Shown piece after piece: positions 9,288 to 19,052 of a stretch of 64,000 bases of DNA. Under the pieces are notes generated by a model. The model did not search any database, had not been told where the DNA came from, and worked only from the letters and a program-made list of their open reading frames with translations. The stretch is from Mycobacterium rhizamassiliense (lineage in GTDB: Bacteria; Actinomycetota; Actinomycetes; Mycobacteriales; Mycobacteriaceae): the NCBI RefSeq assembly GCF_900157375.1, contig NZ_LT721901.1, positions 2,776,315 through 2,840,314 of the forward strand. Reading direction: 5' to 3'. Every line of letters starts with the position of its first letter. Position 1 is the stretch's first letter. Position numbers and translations under genes: made by a program.

Positions 9288-10429
9288 TGGCGCGCTCACG
9301 CTTGGGGCAGCAGATCATTGCGGCGGTGCTGGTGGCGGTCGCCGGCATCGGTGTGTCGGGTTGCGGCTGGCGAGGGATGAACTCGTTACCACTGCCGGGT
9401 ACTGCGGGCCGCGGGCCGGGCTCCTTTGAGGTGAAAGTGCAGCTGCCCGACGTCACCAATCTCCAGCAGAACTCCCGCGTCCGAGTGGGCGATGTGACGG
9501 TCGGCAATGTCACCAAGATCGAGCGCGAGGGCTGGCATTCGCTGCTGACGATGCGAATCGACGGCAACGTCAACCTGCCGGCGAACGCCACCGCCAAAAT
9601 CGGCCAGACAAGCCTGCTGGGCTCGCTGCACGTGGAATTGGCGCCGCCGACGGGTGTCCCGCCCGAAGGGCGGCTGCACAACGGCTCGCTCATCCCGCTG
9701 TCGGCCGGGAGCAGCTATCCCACGACTGAGCAGACGTTGGCGACGTTGTCGCTGGTGCTCAACGGTGGCGGGCTAGGTCAGGTTCACGACATCACCAAAA
9801 CGCTGAGCGAGGCGTTCGCCGGCCGCGAGAACGATCTGAGAAGCCTGCTTCGACAGCTTGACGAGTTCATCGGCCATCTCAAAGCGCAGACTGACGACAT
9901 CATTAATGCTACCGACAGCGTAAACAAGCTGGCCGGTCAGCTTGCCGAACAGAAACCAGTGCTTGACCGTTCGCTGAGCACCCTCCCCGGAGCTTTGGCA
10001 GTGCTCAGTGATGAGCGGGAAAAGCTCGCCGACGCGATCGACCGGCTCGGCAAGTTCAGTGCGTTGACCGCCGACTCGGTCAACCAGACGAAGGACGCAC
10101 TGGTCCAGGAATTGACGGACCTCGCGCCAGTACTGCAGTCGCTAGCCAACGCCGGTCCGGCCCTGACCCGTTCGCTGAGCTTCTTGGGAACCTTCCCGTG
10201 GGTGAAGGAAACGATCCCCAACTGGTTCCGCGGCGAGTACGGCAACCTGTCCCTGGTGGTCGACTTGACGCTAAGCCGGCTTGACTCGGGCCTGTTCACC
10301 GGTACCCGGTGGCAGGGCAACCTGACCGAATTGGAAATGCAGTGGGGCCGCACGATTGGCCAGCAGCCCAGCCCTTACACCGCCGGCAACCCGTTGACCT
10401 TTCCCTATCGCGCGGATCAAGGGCCCTGA
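9284..10429 (+). CDS. mceE: Mce-family lipoprotein E (LprK-like)
   Basis: The N-terminus has a positively charged start, a hydrophobic stretch and the lipobox VSGC with the lipidated cysteine near residue 27. MceE is accordingly the lipoprotein member of the complex. The MlaD domain follows (LPDVTNLQQNSRVRVGDVTVG), then helical repeats and a conserved end with FRGEYGNLSLVVDLTLSRL. The product is 381 residues. The adjacent ATG at 9287 is equally possible and better spaced from the GGGGGG ribosome site. Confidence 0.87.
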   Translation: MMARSRLGQQIIAAVLVAVAGIGVSGCGWRGMNSLPLPGTAGRGPGSFEVKVQLPDVTNLQQNSRVRVGDVTVGNVTKIEREGWHSLLTMRIDGNVNLPANATAKIGQTSLLGSLHVELAPPTGVPPEGRLHNGSLIPLSAGSSYPTTEQTLATLSLVLNGGGLGQVHDITKTLSEAFAGRENDLRSLLRQLDEFIGHLKAQTDDIINATDSVNKLAGQLAEQKPVLDRSLSTLPGALAVLSDEREKLADAIDRLGKFSALTADSVNQTKDALVQELTDLAPVLQSLANAGPALTRSLSFLGTFPWVKETIPNWFRGEYGNLSLVVDLTLSRLDSGLFTGTRWQGNLTELEMQWGRTIGQQPSPYTAGNPLTFPYRADQGP

Positions 10430-10430
10430 C

Positions 10431-11882
10431 ATGAGGTTGAGCAGGCAAATCTGGTTAAAACTGGGCGCCTTCACGCTGGTGTCGATCGTCGCTGGCTGGG
10501 TCACAGTGTTTGACTACATCAAGCCGGAGAACTTGATACCCGGGGTCGGGCATTACACCGTGACCATCGAGCTCCCGGAGTCAGGTGGACTCTACAAAAG
10601 CGGCAACGTCACCTACCGCGGCACCGAAGTGGGCCGGGTCCAAGATGTGCGACTGACCTCCACCGGCGTCGCTGCCGTGCTGTCGCTTAAGTCGGGGATC
10701 GACATCCCGTCGGATCTCGACGCGCAAGTGCACAGCCAATCGTCGGTCGGCGAACAATACGTCGCCCTGCTGCCGCGCGACGGCAACTCCCGGCCGCTGC
10801 GTCAGGGCGACGTGATACCGCGAAGCCGCACGTCGGTGCCAGTCGACATCAACTCGCTACTAGATGCCACCAACACAGCGTTGGCGGCCATCCCGCACGA
10901 CAACCTGAAAACCGTGATCGACGAAAGCTATATCGCCGTCGGCGGCCTCGGGCCGGAAATCCGCCGGATCATCAAGGGATCGACGGCCCTTGCCATCGAC
11001 GCGAGGAAGAATCTGGACCCCTTGACCAATTTGATCGACCAATCCCAACCCGTGCTGGACTCACAGGCCGACACGTCCAGCTCGATCCGGGCATGGACAG
11101 CGAATCTGGCTACCGTGACCGGGGAGCTGCAGACACAGGACTCGGCCGTCGCGGGGCTGCTCGAAAAGGGCGCCCAGGCCGCCGACGAGGCCCGACGACT
11201 ATTCGAGCGGTTGCAGCCTACGCTACCGATCGTGCTCGCCAACCTAGTCAGCGTCGATCAGGTGGCGATCACCTACCGCAACGACATCGAGCAGTTGTTG
11301 GTGCTGCTGCCCCAAGGAACGGCCATGATGGCGGGAGCGCTTGTTCCTAACCTGGACACCAAGCAGCCATACAGAGGGTTCTACCTCGACTTCAGTCTCA
11401 ACCTGAACTTGCCGCCACCATGCACCACGGGCTTCCTCCCGGTCCAGCAGCGGCGGGTGGCTACCGAGGTCGATTACCCCCCTCGCCCGGCTGGCGACCT
11501 GTATTGCCGGGTGCCGCAGGACTCACTCTGGGATGTGCGTGGCGTGCGGAATACGCCCTGTGAAACCGTTCCGGGCAAGCGCGCCCCGACAGTGAAGATG
11601 TGTGAAAGCGATGAGCAATACGTACCGCTCAACGACGGTATGAACTGGAAGGGCGACCCGAACGCAACCCTGTCAGGCCAGGGGATACCGCAACTACCGG
11701 CACCCCCGGGCACACCGTCACCGGGACCAGCGCCACCTCCAATAGCCGCCCTAACTTACGACCCAGCCACGGGAACCTACCTAGGTCCGGATGGACACCT
11801 ATACACGCAAGCCAACCTGGCACACAATGCCCCGAAGGAGCAGACATGGCAGTCGATGCTGATGCCGCCCACCGGAAACTGA
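10431..11882 (+). CDS. mceF: Mce-family protein F
   Basis: This 483-residue protein is the last of the six Mce subunits. A membrane anchor (LGAFTLVSIVAGWVTVF) precedes the MlaD domain (ESGGLYKSGNVTYRGTEVGRV) and the helical region. The C-terminal part has the cysteine-bearing MceF signature PPPCTTGFLPVQQRR and the run CRVPQDSLWDVRGVRNTPC. The tail YDPATGTYLGPDGHLYTQ is the usual end of MceF. It starts just after the mceE stop, and the next (broken) gene begins inside its 3' end. Confidence 0.88.
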   Translation: MRLSRQIWLKLGAFTLVSIVAGWVTVFDYIKPENLIPGVGHYTVTIELPESGGLYKSGNVTYRGTEVGRVQDVRLTSTGVAAVLSLKSGIDIPSDLDAQVHSQSSVGEQYVALLPRDGNSRPLRQGDVIPRSRTSVPVDINSLLDATNTALAAIPHDNLKTVIDESYIAVGGLGPEIRRIIKGSTALAIDARKNLDPLTNLIDQSQPVLDSQADTSSSIRAWTANLATVTGELQTQDSAVAGLLEKGAQAADEARRLFERLQPTLPIVLANLVSVDQVAITYRNDIEQLLVLLPQGTAMMAGALVPNLDTKQPYRGFYLDFSLNLNLPPPCTTGFLPVQQRRVATEVDYPPRPAGDLYCRVPQDSLWDVRGVRNTPCETVPGKRAPTVKMCESDEQYVPLNDGMNWKGDPNATLSGQGIPQLPAPPGTPSPGPAPPPIAALTYDPATGTYLGPDGHLYTQANLAHNAPKEQTWQSMLMPPTGN

Positions 11883-12482
11883 AAGAACCCAGCGATCCTG
11901 TCCTCCGCGAGGCCGCGCTAGAGACGGCGCCGGTAAAGACAATGCCGCATTCCCCGAAGAGGTCACCGAACTTGGTGATGCGCAGCCCGAAACGCCACGC
12001 GGATCGGGCATTCGGATGGGGTTAGTTATCGGAACAATGGTCGTCGTATCTCTCGCCGGGCTCGTCGGTTGGCTCGGTTTTCGTGCCCACCAATCACATC
12101 GGGCCGAGCAGCAGCGCCAACTCCTCCTGGAGGTAGGCCGGCAGGGGGCGCTGAATTTGACCACCGCCAGCTACACCGAGGCGGAGCCCGATGTGCAGCG
12201 GATCCTGGATTCGGCCACCAGGACGTTCTGCGACGACTCCAAGAAACACTCACCGGCGTTCAGCGAAGTGGTCAAACAGGCCCAGTCGAATTCCCAGGGC
12301 ACCGTCACGAGGCCGGCTGGGAGTCCGACGACAGTAATCAAGCTCAAGTGCTGGTCGCCGTGACGGTGAAGACCTCCACCGCCGGGGCCGCCGAGCAGCA
12401 GCCGCGGCGTTGGCGCATGCGCATCAGTGTGCAAAAGGTCGGTGACGGCGCCACGGTGTCCAACGTTGAGTTCGTGCAATGA
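11846..12482 (+). pseudogene. Mce-associated membrane protein (Mas-type), twice frameshifted
   Basis: ATG 11846 opens MAVDADAAHRKLKEPSDPVL inside the end of mceF, but that frame ends at TAG near 12025. The expected continuation is in another frame: FPEEVTELGDAQPETPRG, then a membrane helix (GLVIGTMVVVSLAGLVGWLGF) and the Mas-type domain with ILDSATRTFCDD. A second shift near 12315 is needed to reach QVLVAVTVKTSTAGAAEQ and the stop at 12482. Two one-base corrections would restore a Rv1972/Rv1973-like protein of about 210 residues. Mas proteins accompany mce operons and are thought to stabilise the transporter. The decay could be real or a base-calling artefact. Confidence 0.7.
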
Positions 12483-13141
12483 GCAAGACGAAGATCACCG
12501 ACGGCACGGCGACCGGCACCGAGGACGCCGCGGCGGTCGATGCCCGACCAGTGACCCAGGCGCAGATCATCGAAGGAGAAGCCGAAGCCGCGCCGATCGC
12601 GGACTCCGAGGACGACTCCGACGACCGCAGCTCCGAAGGTCCGGCGGTTTTGCGCGGTGCGCGGTGGGGTCGGGTGGTGGCCTACGGGGTGCTGCCCGCG
12701 TTGGCGCTGCTGCTCGCGATGGCGGCGGGCTACCTGAAGTGGCTGGACTCCTCGGTGCGTGATTCCCAGGAGGCGCGTATCGAATCGGTGCGCGCGGCAA
12801 CCGACGGCACGGTGGCGTTGCTGTCCTACAAGCCCGACACCGTCGACAAGGACCTGGGCGGCGCCCGCGACCGGCTGACCGGGAGTTTCAAGGACGCCTA
12901 CACGTCGCTCACCCGCGATGTGGTGATCCCCGGGGCCAAGCAAAAGCAGATCTCGGCGGCGGCTAGCGTGCCCGCTGCGGCGTCGGTGTCGACGACTGCA
13001 AACCATGCCGTGGTGCTGGTTTTCGTCAATCAGACCGTGATCATCGGCAACGACGCACCCACCGATACGGCCTCCAGCGTCAGGGTGACGCTGGACAAAA
13101 TCGGGGATCGCTGGCTGATCTCCGGATTCGATCCGGTCTAA
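12479..13141 (+). CDS. Mce-associated membrane protein (Mas-type)
   Basis: This intact 220-residue protein has an acidic, disordered cytoplasmic N-terminus of about 60 residues and one membrane helix (VVAYGVLPALALLLAMAAGYL). The extracytoplasmic domain has the Mas features ARDRLTGSFKDAY and VLVFVNQTVII, and ends RWLISGFDPV. Mce-associated proteins of this type follow the six mce genes in mycobacteria. ATG 12479 overlaps the end of the preceding pseudogene as ATGA. Its survival next to two broken neighbours shows that the downstream end of the operon still has one functional Mas gene. Confidence 0.85.
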   Translation: MSKTKITDGTATGTEDAAAVDARPVTQAQIIEGEAEAAPIADSEDDSDDRSSEGPAVLRGARWGRVVAYGVLPALALLLAMAAGYLKWLDSSVRDSQEARIESVRAATDGTVALLSYKPDTVDKDLGGARDRLTGSFKDAYTSLTRDVVIPGAKQKQISAAASVPAAASVSTTANHAVVLVFVNQTVIIGNDAPTDTASSVRVTLDKIGDRWLISGFDPV

Positions 13142-13165
13142 GGGCGGAGGTCAGGTGGTGAAGCC

Positions 13166-13497
13166 GTGAAGACACCGAAGTCATTGGCCAGCCTGATGCC
13201 GGCACGGCAGCGTTCACGTGCGCCCGCAGCGCTCACGTGCGCCGGCACCGTCGCGAGTGCTCCCCATTCCCGCGCCGTTGCGGTGGCGTACCTGATCAAC
13301 GTCACGTGCGACCCGGCTACAACTTCGCCAATGCCGACGACGCACTGGCCTATGGGCACGGCATCTGCGACAAGGTCGCCCAGGGCCGCACCTATGCGCA
13401 GATCATGGGCGATGTCAAAGCCGACTCCAGACCGCAGACCAATACCAGGCGTCGTATGTTGATCACCAAGTCGGTCAACGAATTATGCCCCGCATGA
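13166..13497 (+). pseudogene. DUF732 secreted protein (Rv1974-like), frameshifted
   Basis: Pieces of one DUF732 protein are spread over the three plus-strand frames. VAYLINVT is in the frame of GTG 13166. RPGYNFANADDALAYGHGIC and DKVAQGRTYAQIMGDVKAD are in the second frame, and QTADQYQASYV in the third. LITKSVNELCP is back in the second frame. Together they match the mycobacterial DUF732 pattern with two cysteines and the C-terminal NELCP, as in Rv1974 of the M. tuberculosis mce3 locus. At least three shifts are needed, so this looks like a real pseudogene. Confidence 0.65.
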
Positions 13498-14205
13498 TCC
13501 AAGCCGCCGCGTCGCGCGGGTCCGCACTGGCGATGGTTACGACGCTGGTCGCCCCGGCGATGTCCGGCCGCGCCGGCCAGCCTGGTAGGACTTCCTGACA
13601 GGGCCCAAGCAGCAGCCGTAACCGCGGCACCCCTTGCTTGCCGAATCCCCGGCGTGAGCCTCGTCGTATGTAGTGGTCCAGGTAGCTGGTAGTCGATGAT
13701 GCGGGCAGGTGACGGTCGGTTTCGACGCTTGACGTAATTTGCTTATGAAAATAAAGTATCACCGTGGTGCGCAGCGAGACGACGGTGTTCGGCGCCTTGG
13801 GTGCGACCGTCGTGCGGTGCGGGAAGCAAAGGATGCGTCACAGCGTCCCAAACTGGCAGTCCCACCGGCTCAATCACACCGTCACGAAGTACTGTCCCAG
13901 GTGGAACCGGGTGGGCATGCAGACGCAGGTTCTACGCCCTCATAGTCCCCTCAATGCGTCGGGCGTTCATCATTGTAGGAAGCGGAGGCGCCGCACCAAG
14001 AGTTCGCCGAACAGCGGCGCCTGCGGACACCGACCACACCACCAATCGGTACCGCCGACAGCCTCGCTGGTTAGAGTCCCGTCGTCATCGGAACGTAATA
14101 GTTACAACTCGCCGCGATGAACACGACAGAGCCCGCAGGGTACGACCGGCGATGACCGACGGCGTAAAGTATGGCCCCAACCGGCCGCACGACACTCCTT
14201 TGAAC
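13498..14205. other. Intergenic region without a supported gene
   Basis: About 700 bases. Frames are open in places, including an upstream extension of the next gene, but none shows family resemblance or codon use like its neighbours. The only recognisable item is the promoter-like element at 13729-13760. Confidence 0.5.
13729..13760 (+). promoter_or_regulatory. Promoter-like element, near copy of the one at 2000
   Basis: TTGACG at 13729-13734 and TAAAGT at 13752-13757 are 17 bases apart. The run AATAAAGTATC and the flanking TTATNAAAA match the candidate mce promoter at 2000-2032 almost base for base. It lies 446 bases before the oxidoreductase start at 14206. Confidence 0.4.
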
Positions 14206-15261
14206 ATGCGCTGTAGCCGCACGAAGCACGTAATTCCGGAGCTGGGTGCTTACGTTTTGCCAGGACGGATTACGGATGTGCGGCCAGGTCTACAGCAAGC
14301 CGCGATCGGCGAGCGCATCGGCCTGGGCAGTGTCTGGGTTTCTGAACGCTGGGAAACCAAAGAGATCGGCGCCACCCTGGGCGCCCTCACCCAAAACACG
14401 TCACGCGTGACGCTGGTGGCTGGAGTCACGCACTTCGGTACGCGGCACCCCGTCGTTTTGGCCGGAATGGCATCGACCTTGCAGGCGTTGTCGGACAACC
14501 GCCTAGTACTCGGCTTTGGGCGCAACGTAGCGGGCATGTGGCGGGATCTCGGGGTCCCCACCCCGGTCGGTGCCGCGATCAAGGATTATGCCGACATCTT
14601 TCGCGCGCTCTGGCGCGGTGAAACCGTTAGCTATGACGGCCCAGCCGGCCGCTATCCTCGAGTACGTTTGGCTGACACTCCTGCCGTGGCGCCTCCGCTG
14701 ATCCTGGCGGCAATCGGGCCGAATTCTCTGCATCTGGCCGGCGCACACTTCGACGGTGCAGTGCTGCATCCTTTTCTGACGACCGACGGAGTCGCCCGGT
14801 CTGCTGCGATGGTGCGCGATGCGGCCAAGGAAGCCGGACGAGATCCGGAGAGGGTTAAAATCTACGCGGAGGTCGTCGTCGCGCCTGACTGCAGCGACGA
14901 CCAGATCACCAACATCGTGCGTGCTCGCGCTGCAACCTACTTCACCCTACGGGACCTGGCCCGTCATATCATCACCGCAAATTGCTGGGATCCATCGCCA
15001 GTGCACCAACTACTGGCAGATTCGCGCTTTGCGAACCTTGAACTACAAGCCGGTACCCCCGAACAGTTGCGCGCTCGCTCACTTGAAGCGGTCTCTCTGC
15101 TTCCAGATGACTGGATATCCACGGGCGCGGCGATTGGGTCGGCAGCACAAGTCGCCGCACGACTGCATGAGTATCGCGCAGCGGGAGCCGACGAGATTGT
15201 GCTGCACGGAACGACGACCGACCGGCTCGGTCCGCTGCTGAAGGTCTACGCGAAATCGTGA
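14206..15261 (+). CDS. TIGR03857-type F420-dependent luciferase-like oxidoreductase
   Basis: This 351-residue TIM-barrel enzyme of the luciferase-like superfamily opens with ELGAYVLPGRITDVRPGLQQ and VWVSERWETKEIGATLGALT, the pattern of the mycobacterial TIGR03857 subfamily. LVLGFGRNVAGMWRDLGVP and APPLILAAIGPNSLHLAGAH are the barrel strands expected to hold a deazaflavin (F420). The substrate is unknown. ATG 14206 is chosen because it lies just before the conserved start. ATG 14152 is possible, and the longer frame from 13801 is not supported. The stop overlaps the next gene as GTGA. Confidence 0.82.
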   Translation: MRCSRTKHVIPELGAYVLPGRITDVRPGLQQAAIGERIGLGSVWVSERWETKEIGATLGALTQNTSRVTLVAGVTHFGTRHPVVLAGMASTLQALSDNRLVLGFGRNVAGMWRDLGVPTPVGAAIKDYADIFRALWRGETVSYDGPAGRYPRVRLADTPAVAPPLILAAIGPNSLHLAGAHFDGAVLHPFLTTDGVARSAAMVRDAAKEAGRDPERVKIYAEVVVAPDCSDDQITNIVRARAATYFTLRDLARHIITANCWDPSPVHQLLADSRFANLELQAGTPEQLRARSLEAVSLLPDDWISTGAAIGSAAQVAARLHEYRAAGADEIVLHGTTTDRLGPLLKVYAKS

Positions 15262-16469
15262 ACGAAATCACTTCAGACCACAAGTACGAAGCCCTCGCGG
15301 CATGGCTGGTGGACAAGTTACCGGCAACCGGCGTCTGTGTCACCGCACTCACCCTCGCCGGTACCGGCAATTCGGCGCAGACTTTCTTCGCTAAAGCAAG
15401 CTGCGTCCAAGGCGGCACGCCAACCGAGCTTGAATTGGTCATCCGCCGACAGAATCAGGGCAGCGACTTTTTCCTCGATGCAGACCTTGATCTGCCTTAC
15501 CAGATGATGCGCGTCGTCGCGGAATGCTCCGATGTGCCCGTGCCGCGCATGGTCGGTATCGAGCGGGACGGGGCGGTGCTCGGTGCGCCGTTCCTGGTTA
15601 TGCACAAGTGCGAAGGTCGCGTCGTGCACCAGGTCCCCAACTACAACGTGCAGGGATGGTTGAAGGACCTGCCCACAGACCAGCGCGGAACAGTTTGGCG
15701 TAATGGGCTGCACGTGCTTGCCCGTATCCACCAACTTGATTGGACCCAGGGATTCAACTTCCTCAACCAGCCCGCACGCGGAGCCCCTGGACTCGACCAG
15801 TACCTGCACATGGTTACCGATTGGTATCGGTGGGCGCGCGGCGACCGGGAACACCCCGTGTCTGACGCAGCTATCGATTTTCTCATGCGCGAGTGTCCCA
15901 CCGAGGCCCCGGTTGGGGTCCTGTGGGGTGATCCGACGTCGGCGAACATGCTGTTCCGCGACGACCTGACGGTAAGCGCCGTAATAGATTGGGAGATGGC
16001 CGCTCTTGGCCCACCCGAGGTCGACGTCGCTTGGTGGCTGTTCTTCGACGATCTTTTCAGCCTCGGAATGGGCGTGCCCCGTCTCGCCGGGCTTCCGGAC
16101 CGCGCCACCACGATCGCTTGGTACGAAACGTACGCGGGGACCAAGCTCGCAGACCTGCACTGGTACGACGTATTGGCCGCCTTGCGGATGGCGATTATCG
16201 GCATGCGTGCAGCCGACCGCCAGATCGGCTTGGGCCGCATTCCCGAAAGCACCACTGCTCGTACACATTCTCCATTCATGAGGATGCTCGCCGCCAAACT
16301 GGGTGAGCCGCAACCAGAGGTCGGACAGGACTTCATCGACCTGATGAGGGCAATGGGGATGGATGAACCCGGGCCCGGCGTGACGGCCAGCAATGGGAAT
16401 GGACGAGGGCAGTGGAAAGGTCAAAAGTATGAAGCGTTCAGACAACGACACCTGGGATCTGGCATCTAG
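15258..16469 (+). CDS. Aminoglycoside-phosphotransferase-fold protein
   Basis: This 403-residue protein has the APH/kinase-like fold related to the N-terminal half of ACAD10. The Brenner catalytic loop appears as [13 protein letters not shown] (Asp as the base, Asn for Mg). It is followed by [19 protein letters not shown], the metal-binding DWE/DFG equivalent. The usual HGD histidine is replaced by tryptophan, which is common in this acyl-CoA-linked subgroup. Homologues sit beside fatty-acid or steroid catabolic genes, and their phosphate acceptor is mostly unknown. The GTG start overlaps the oxidoreductase stop, so the two are probably co-translated. Confidence 0.82.
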   Translation: MNEITSDHKYEALAAWLVDKLPATGVCVTALTLAGTGNSAQTFFAKASCVQGGTPTELELVIRRQNQGSDFFLDADLDLPYQMMRVVAECSDVPVPRMVGIERDGAVLGAPFLVMHKCEGRVVHQVPNYNVQGWLKDLPTDQRGTVWRNGLHVLARIHQLDWTQGFNFLNQPARGAPGLDQYLHMVTDWYRWARGDREHPVSDAAIDFLMRECPTEAPVGVLWGDPTSANMLFRDDLTVSAVIDWEMAALGPPEVDVAWWLFFDDLFSLGMGVPRLAGLPDRATTIAWYETYAGTKLADLHWYDVLAALRMAIIGMRAADRQIGLGRIPESTTARTHSPFMRMLAAKLGEPQPEVGQDFIDLMRAMGMDEPGPGVTASNGNGRGQWKGQKYEAFRQRHLGSGI

Positions 16470-17370
16470 TGTGGGAGCCACCGCGACAATGGTGGCCGCG
16501 GGCAGGGCTCGTGCCACCAATGCGGAGAATCCACTTATCGAGGACCGGTTCGCCGAGCCGCTGGTGGCCGCAGTCGGCGTCGAATTCTTCACCCGGTGGG
16601 CTACTGGCGAGCTCGACGTCGCCGAGGTTGATCTCCCCAACGCCCCATGGGGCCTGCAGCGTATGACCGACATGATGGTGGCGCGCACCCGCTACTTCGA
16701 CGCGTTCTTTTCCGATGCGGCTGGTGCAGGCATCCGCCAGGCGGTGATCTTGGCTTCCGGCTTGGACGCACGTGGCTACCGGCTGTCGTGGCCGTCCAAC
16801 ATGACGGTGTTTGAGATTGATCAACCGCAGGTTATCGAGTTCAAGATCACCACGCTGGCCGACATGGGCGCCGAACCGGCAGCTGACTTGCGGGCGGTTC
16901 CGATTGATCTGCGCCACGATTGGCCGACCGCGCTGGTGCAGGCCGGTTTCGACGCCAGCCTGCCCAGCGCCTGGCTCGCCGAAGGTCTGCTCGCCTTCCT
17001 GCCGCCTGAAGCTCAAGACCGCTTGCTGGACAACATCACCGCACTCAGTACCGTTGGCAGCCGGCTGGCGGCGGAGATCTTTATGAACGCGCCGGATGGC
17101 GCTGCGCAAGCCGAGATGATGCGAACCTATACCCAGCGGTGGCGCGACCATGGACTCGACCTCGACCCCACCGAGTTGCGCTATGACGGCGAACGCAACG
17201 ACGTCGCAACCTATCTGGACAGCCACGGCTGGCGTTCGGTCCGCACTTCGCTGAGCCAGTTGCTGGCCGACAACGGACTACCGCCGCTACCAGACAACGA
17301 AGACGCACTGTTCTTCCGCGAGAACTACTACTGCACGTCGATCTTCGGCAAGGAGGCCAATGGCAACTGA
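16429..17370 (+). CDS. Class I SAM-dependent methyltransferase (TIGR00027 family)
   Basis: The protein belongs to the large mycobacterial TIGR00027/leucine-carboxyl-methyltransferase-like family. [20 protein letters not shown] is the family's start, and [11 protein letters not shown] follows. The SAM site is [16 protein letters not shown], with FEIDQP as the acidic loop. [20 protein letters not shown] and SIFGKEA at the end complete the pattern. The ATG at 16429, preceded by GGAAAGG, matches relatives best and gives 313 residues, overlapping the phosphotransferase end by 41 bases. The frame extends to GTG/ATG codons further left. The substrate is unknown. Confidence 0.85.
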   Translation: MKRSDNDTWDLASSVGATATMVAAGRARATNAENPLIEDRFAEPLVAAVGVEFFTRWATGELDVAEVDLPNAPWGLQRMTDMMVARTRYFDAFFSDAAGAGIRQAVILASGLDARGYRLSWPSNMTVFEIDQPQVIEFKITTLADMGAEPAADLRAVPIDLRHDWPTALVQAGFDASLPSAWLAEGLLAFLPPEAQDRLLDNITALSTVGSRLAAEIFMNAPDGAAQAEMMRTYTQRWRDHGLDLDPTELRYDGERNDVATYLDSHGWRSVRTSLSQLLADNGLPPLPDNEDALFFRENYYCTSIFGKEANGN

Positions 17371-17652
17371 GCACCTCGACCAGGTGGGCGTGCTCCAGCG
17401 TATGCCCTAACCGCTGCATCCAAGGACGACACCATCCTCTTCGACGACCCCCGCGGCGGACAGCATCGCGACTCCCTAGACCCGCGTAGCCACCCTGTTT
17501 GGTCCTGTGATGTATTGACGTTGAATGATCTTGCGGTACAAGCTCTTCCGGGATCGGGGAGTAGAATGCGAGATGGTGTGTCGAAATGAGGCTGGCCATA
17601 ACGTTTACCTTGAGCGGCGGATTGGGTGCTCTAGGACGGTGCTGATTTCACT
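17371..17652. other. Intergenic, nothing recognised
   Basis: About 280 bases between the methyltransferase and the TetR gene. Antisense ORFs here are shadows without similarity. Confidence 0.4.
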
Positions 17653-18249
17653 GTGACCCGTATCGCCGATCGTGCCGCGGACTTCTCACCGTGGTCGCCG
17701 CGGGAGACCGAGTTGCTTGCGGTGACCTTGCGGCTGCTACAGCAACACGGGTGTGACGGGTTGACGGTGGACGCGGTCGCGGCCGCGGCCCGGGCCAGCA
17801 AGGCCACGGTGTATCGGCGTTGGCCATCGAAGGCCGAATTGGTGTTGGCCGCGTTCATCGAGGGGATCCGCCAGGTCGTGGTTCCGCCTGATGTCGGCAC
17901 ACTGCGGGGCGATTTGCTGAAACTGGGGGAGCTGGTGTGCCAGCAGGCCCGCACGCACGCCAGCACCATCCGCGCGGTGCTTGTCGAGGTGTCGCGTAAC
18001 CCCGCGCTCAACGACGCATTGCAGCACCAGTTCCTCGAGCAGCGGAAAGCCTTGATCCAGCACATCCTCCAGCAGGCCATCGACCGCGGTGAGATCGCCG
18101 GCGCCGCCATCAGCGACGAACTCTGGGACTTGCTGCCCGGCTACCTGATATTTAGGTCGATCATGCCCGGCCGGCCCCCCACCGGTCGCACCGTGCAAGC
18201 ACTCGTCGATGACGTCATCATCCCCAACCTGACCCGACCTACCGGGTAA
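17653..18249 (+). CDS. TetR/AcrR-family transcriptional regulator
   Basis: This 198-residue repressor starts at GTG 17653. The N-terminal HTH is LTVDAVAAAARASKATVYRRWPSKAELVLAAF, with the TetR hallmark ATVYRRW. It is followed by a helical ligand-binding domain with a C-terminal AcrR-like segment (GYLIFRSIMPGRPPTG). It is not closely related to the TetRs at 47754 and 58853. No neighbouring palindrome that I could tie to it was found. It may regulate itself or the 14206-17370 operon, but this is not shown. Confidence 0.85.
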   Translation: MTRIADRAADFSPWSPRETELLAVTLRLLQQHGCDGLTVDAVAAAARASKATVYRRWPSKAELVLAAFIEGIRQVVVPPDVGTLRGDLLKLGELVCQQARTHASTIRAVLVEVSRNPALNDALQHQFLEQRKALIQHILQQAIDRGEIAGAAISDELWDLLPGYLIFRSIMPGRPPTGRTVQALVDDVIIPNLTRPTG

Positions 18250-18810
18250 CGCGGCGGTTTGGGCTACCGATTTGCCGACCGGTCGCCCGGTAAACGACCG
18301 ATGGACGATGGGCGGACGTGGACTCCGTCATGTCTTGCCTTGTCCGGTCCGCTCTCAGCGCAGGAAGGATGTCCTAGCCTGAAGCGATCGTATCGCCGGT
18401 TATCGAAAGGCAAAAGGGTGTATGGGATTTCGATTGGTAGCTGGTCAAATGAGGGTGGATGCTGCTGGTCGCCGTGGCGTAGGTCGCGGTCGCGGGGGCT
18501 GCGCGTGTATCGGCTGTACGGTATCTTCGGCGGCTCATCACACCACGTCGGCTGGCAGTCGCGTCTCGAATCACATCACTCTGTTTAGCCCGAAGCGGGT
18601 GGTCCTTGAGGTTTTTGGCCCGCCGGGCACGGTGGCAACTAATCACTATTTGGATGTCAATGCTCAGCGGCAACCACGGTGGGGCCGGTATAACCTTGGC
18701 TCCTCAATGCGCCGCCTTGGTGCCGAGGCGCTGCCCCGGTTGGGCGAGTGACAGGATTGAGATTGGTACGTGTGGGCCATCATCGCCATGCAGTCATTGC
18801 GGCTCCGACA
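18250..18810. other. Intergenic region without a supported gene
   Basis: About 560 bases between the TetR stop and a MaoC remnant. The overlapping ORFs on both strands have no similarity that I recognise. The stretch is probably further degraded coding sequence. Confidence 0.45.
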
Positions 18811-18966
18811 GGTGTTCATGGTGAGCGTGGTGAACAGCACGTTATCCGCCTCGGTGAGGATGGGCCCGGGGCGGTGCAGATAGAGAACACCCAGTTCGAA
18901 CTCCTCGATCCACATGCCGCGCTGCACGAAGGTCTTCGATTGACCAATCAAGGGCCCGCGTCGCAT
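18811..18966 (-). pseudogene. MaoC-like dehydratase, N-terminal remnant
   Basis: The minus strand from 18966 encodes FELGVLYLHRPGPILTEAD followed by NVLFTTLTMNT. This is the start of a mycobacterial MaoC-type hydratase, usually followed by a histidine-containing PLHLD segment. Here the homology stops at the threonine near 18811 and unrelated sequence follows, so only about 50 of about 150-170 residues remain. The fragment diverges from the bkd relic that starts at 19053. Confidence 0.6.
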
Positions 18967-19052
18967 TGATCATAAGTTATTGATAGTGTCTCATTGCTAT
19001 AGTCTATGGTGAGCGCTCGGGGTGCTTCGCCTTTGTGATCAAGGAGGCCGGT

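Noticed and set aside
13475..13762. 95-residue minus-strand ORF
   Set aside because: No similarity and it overlaps the end of the DUF732 relic; probably chance.
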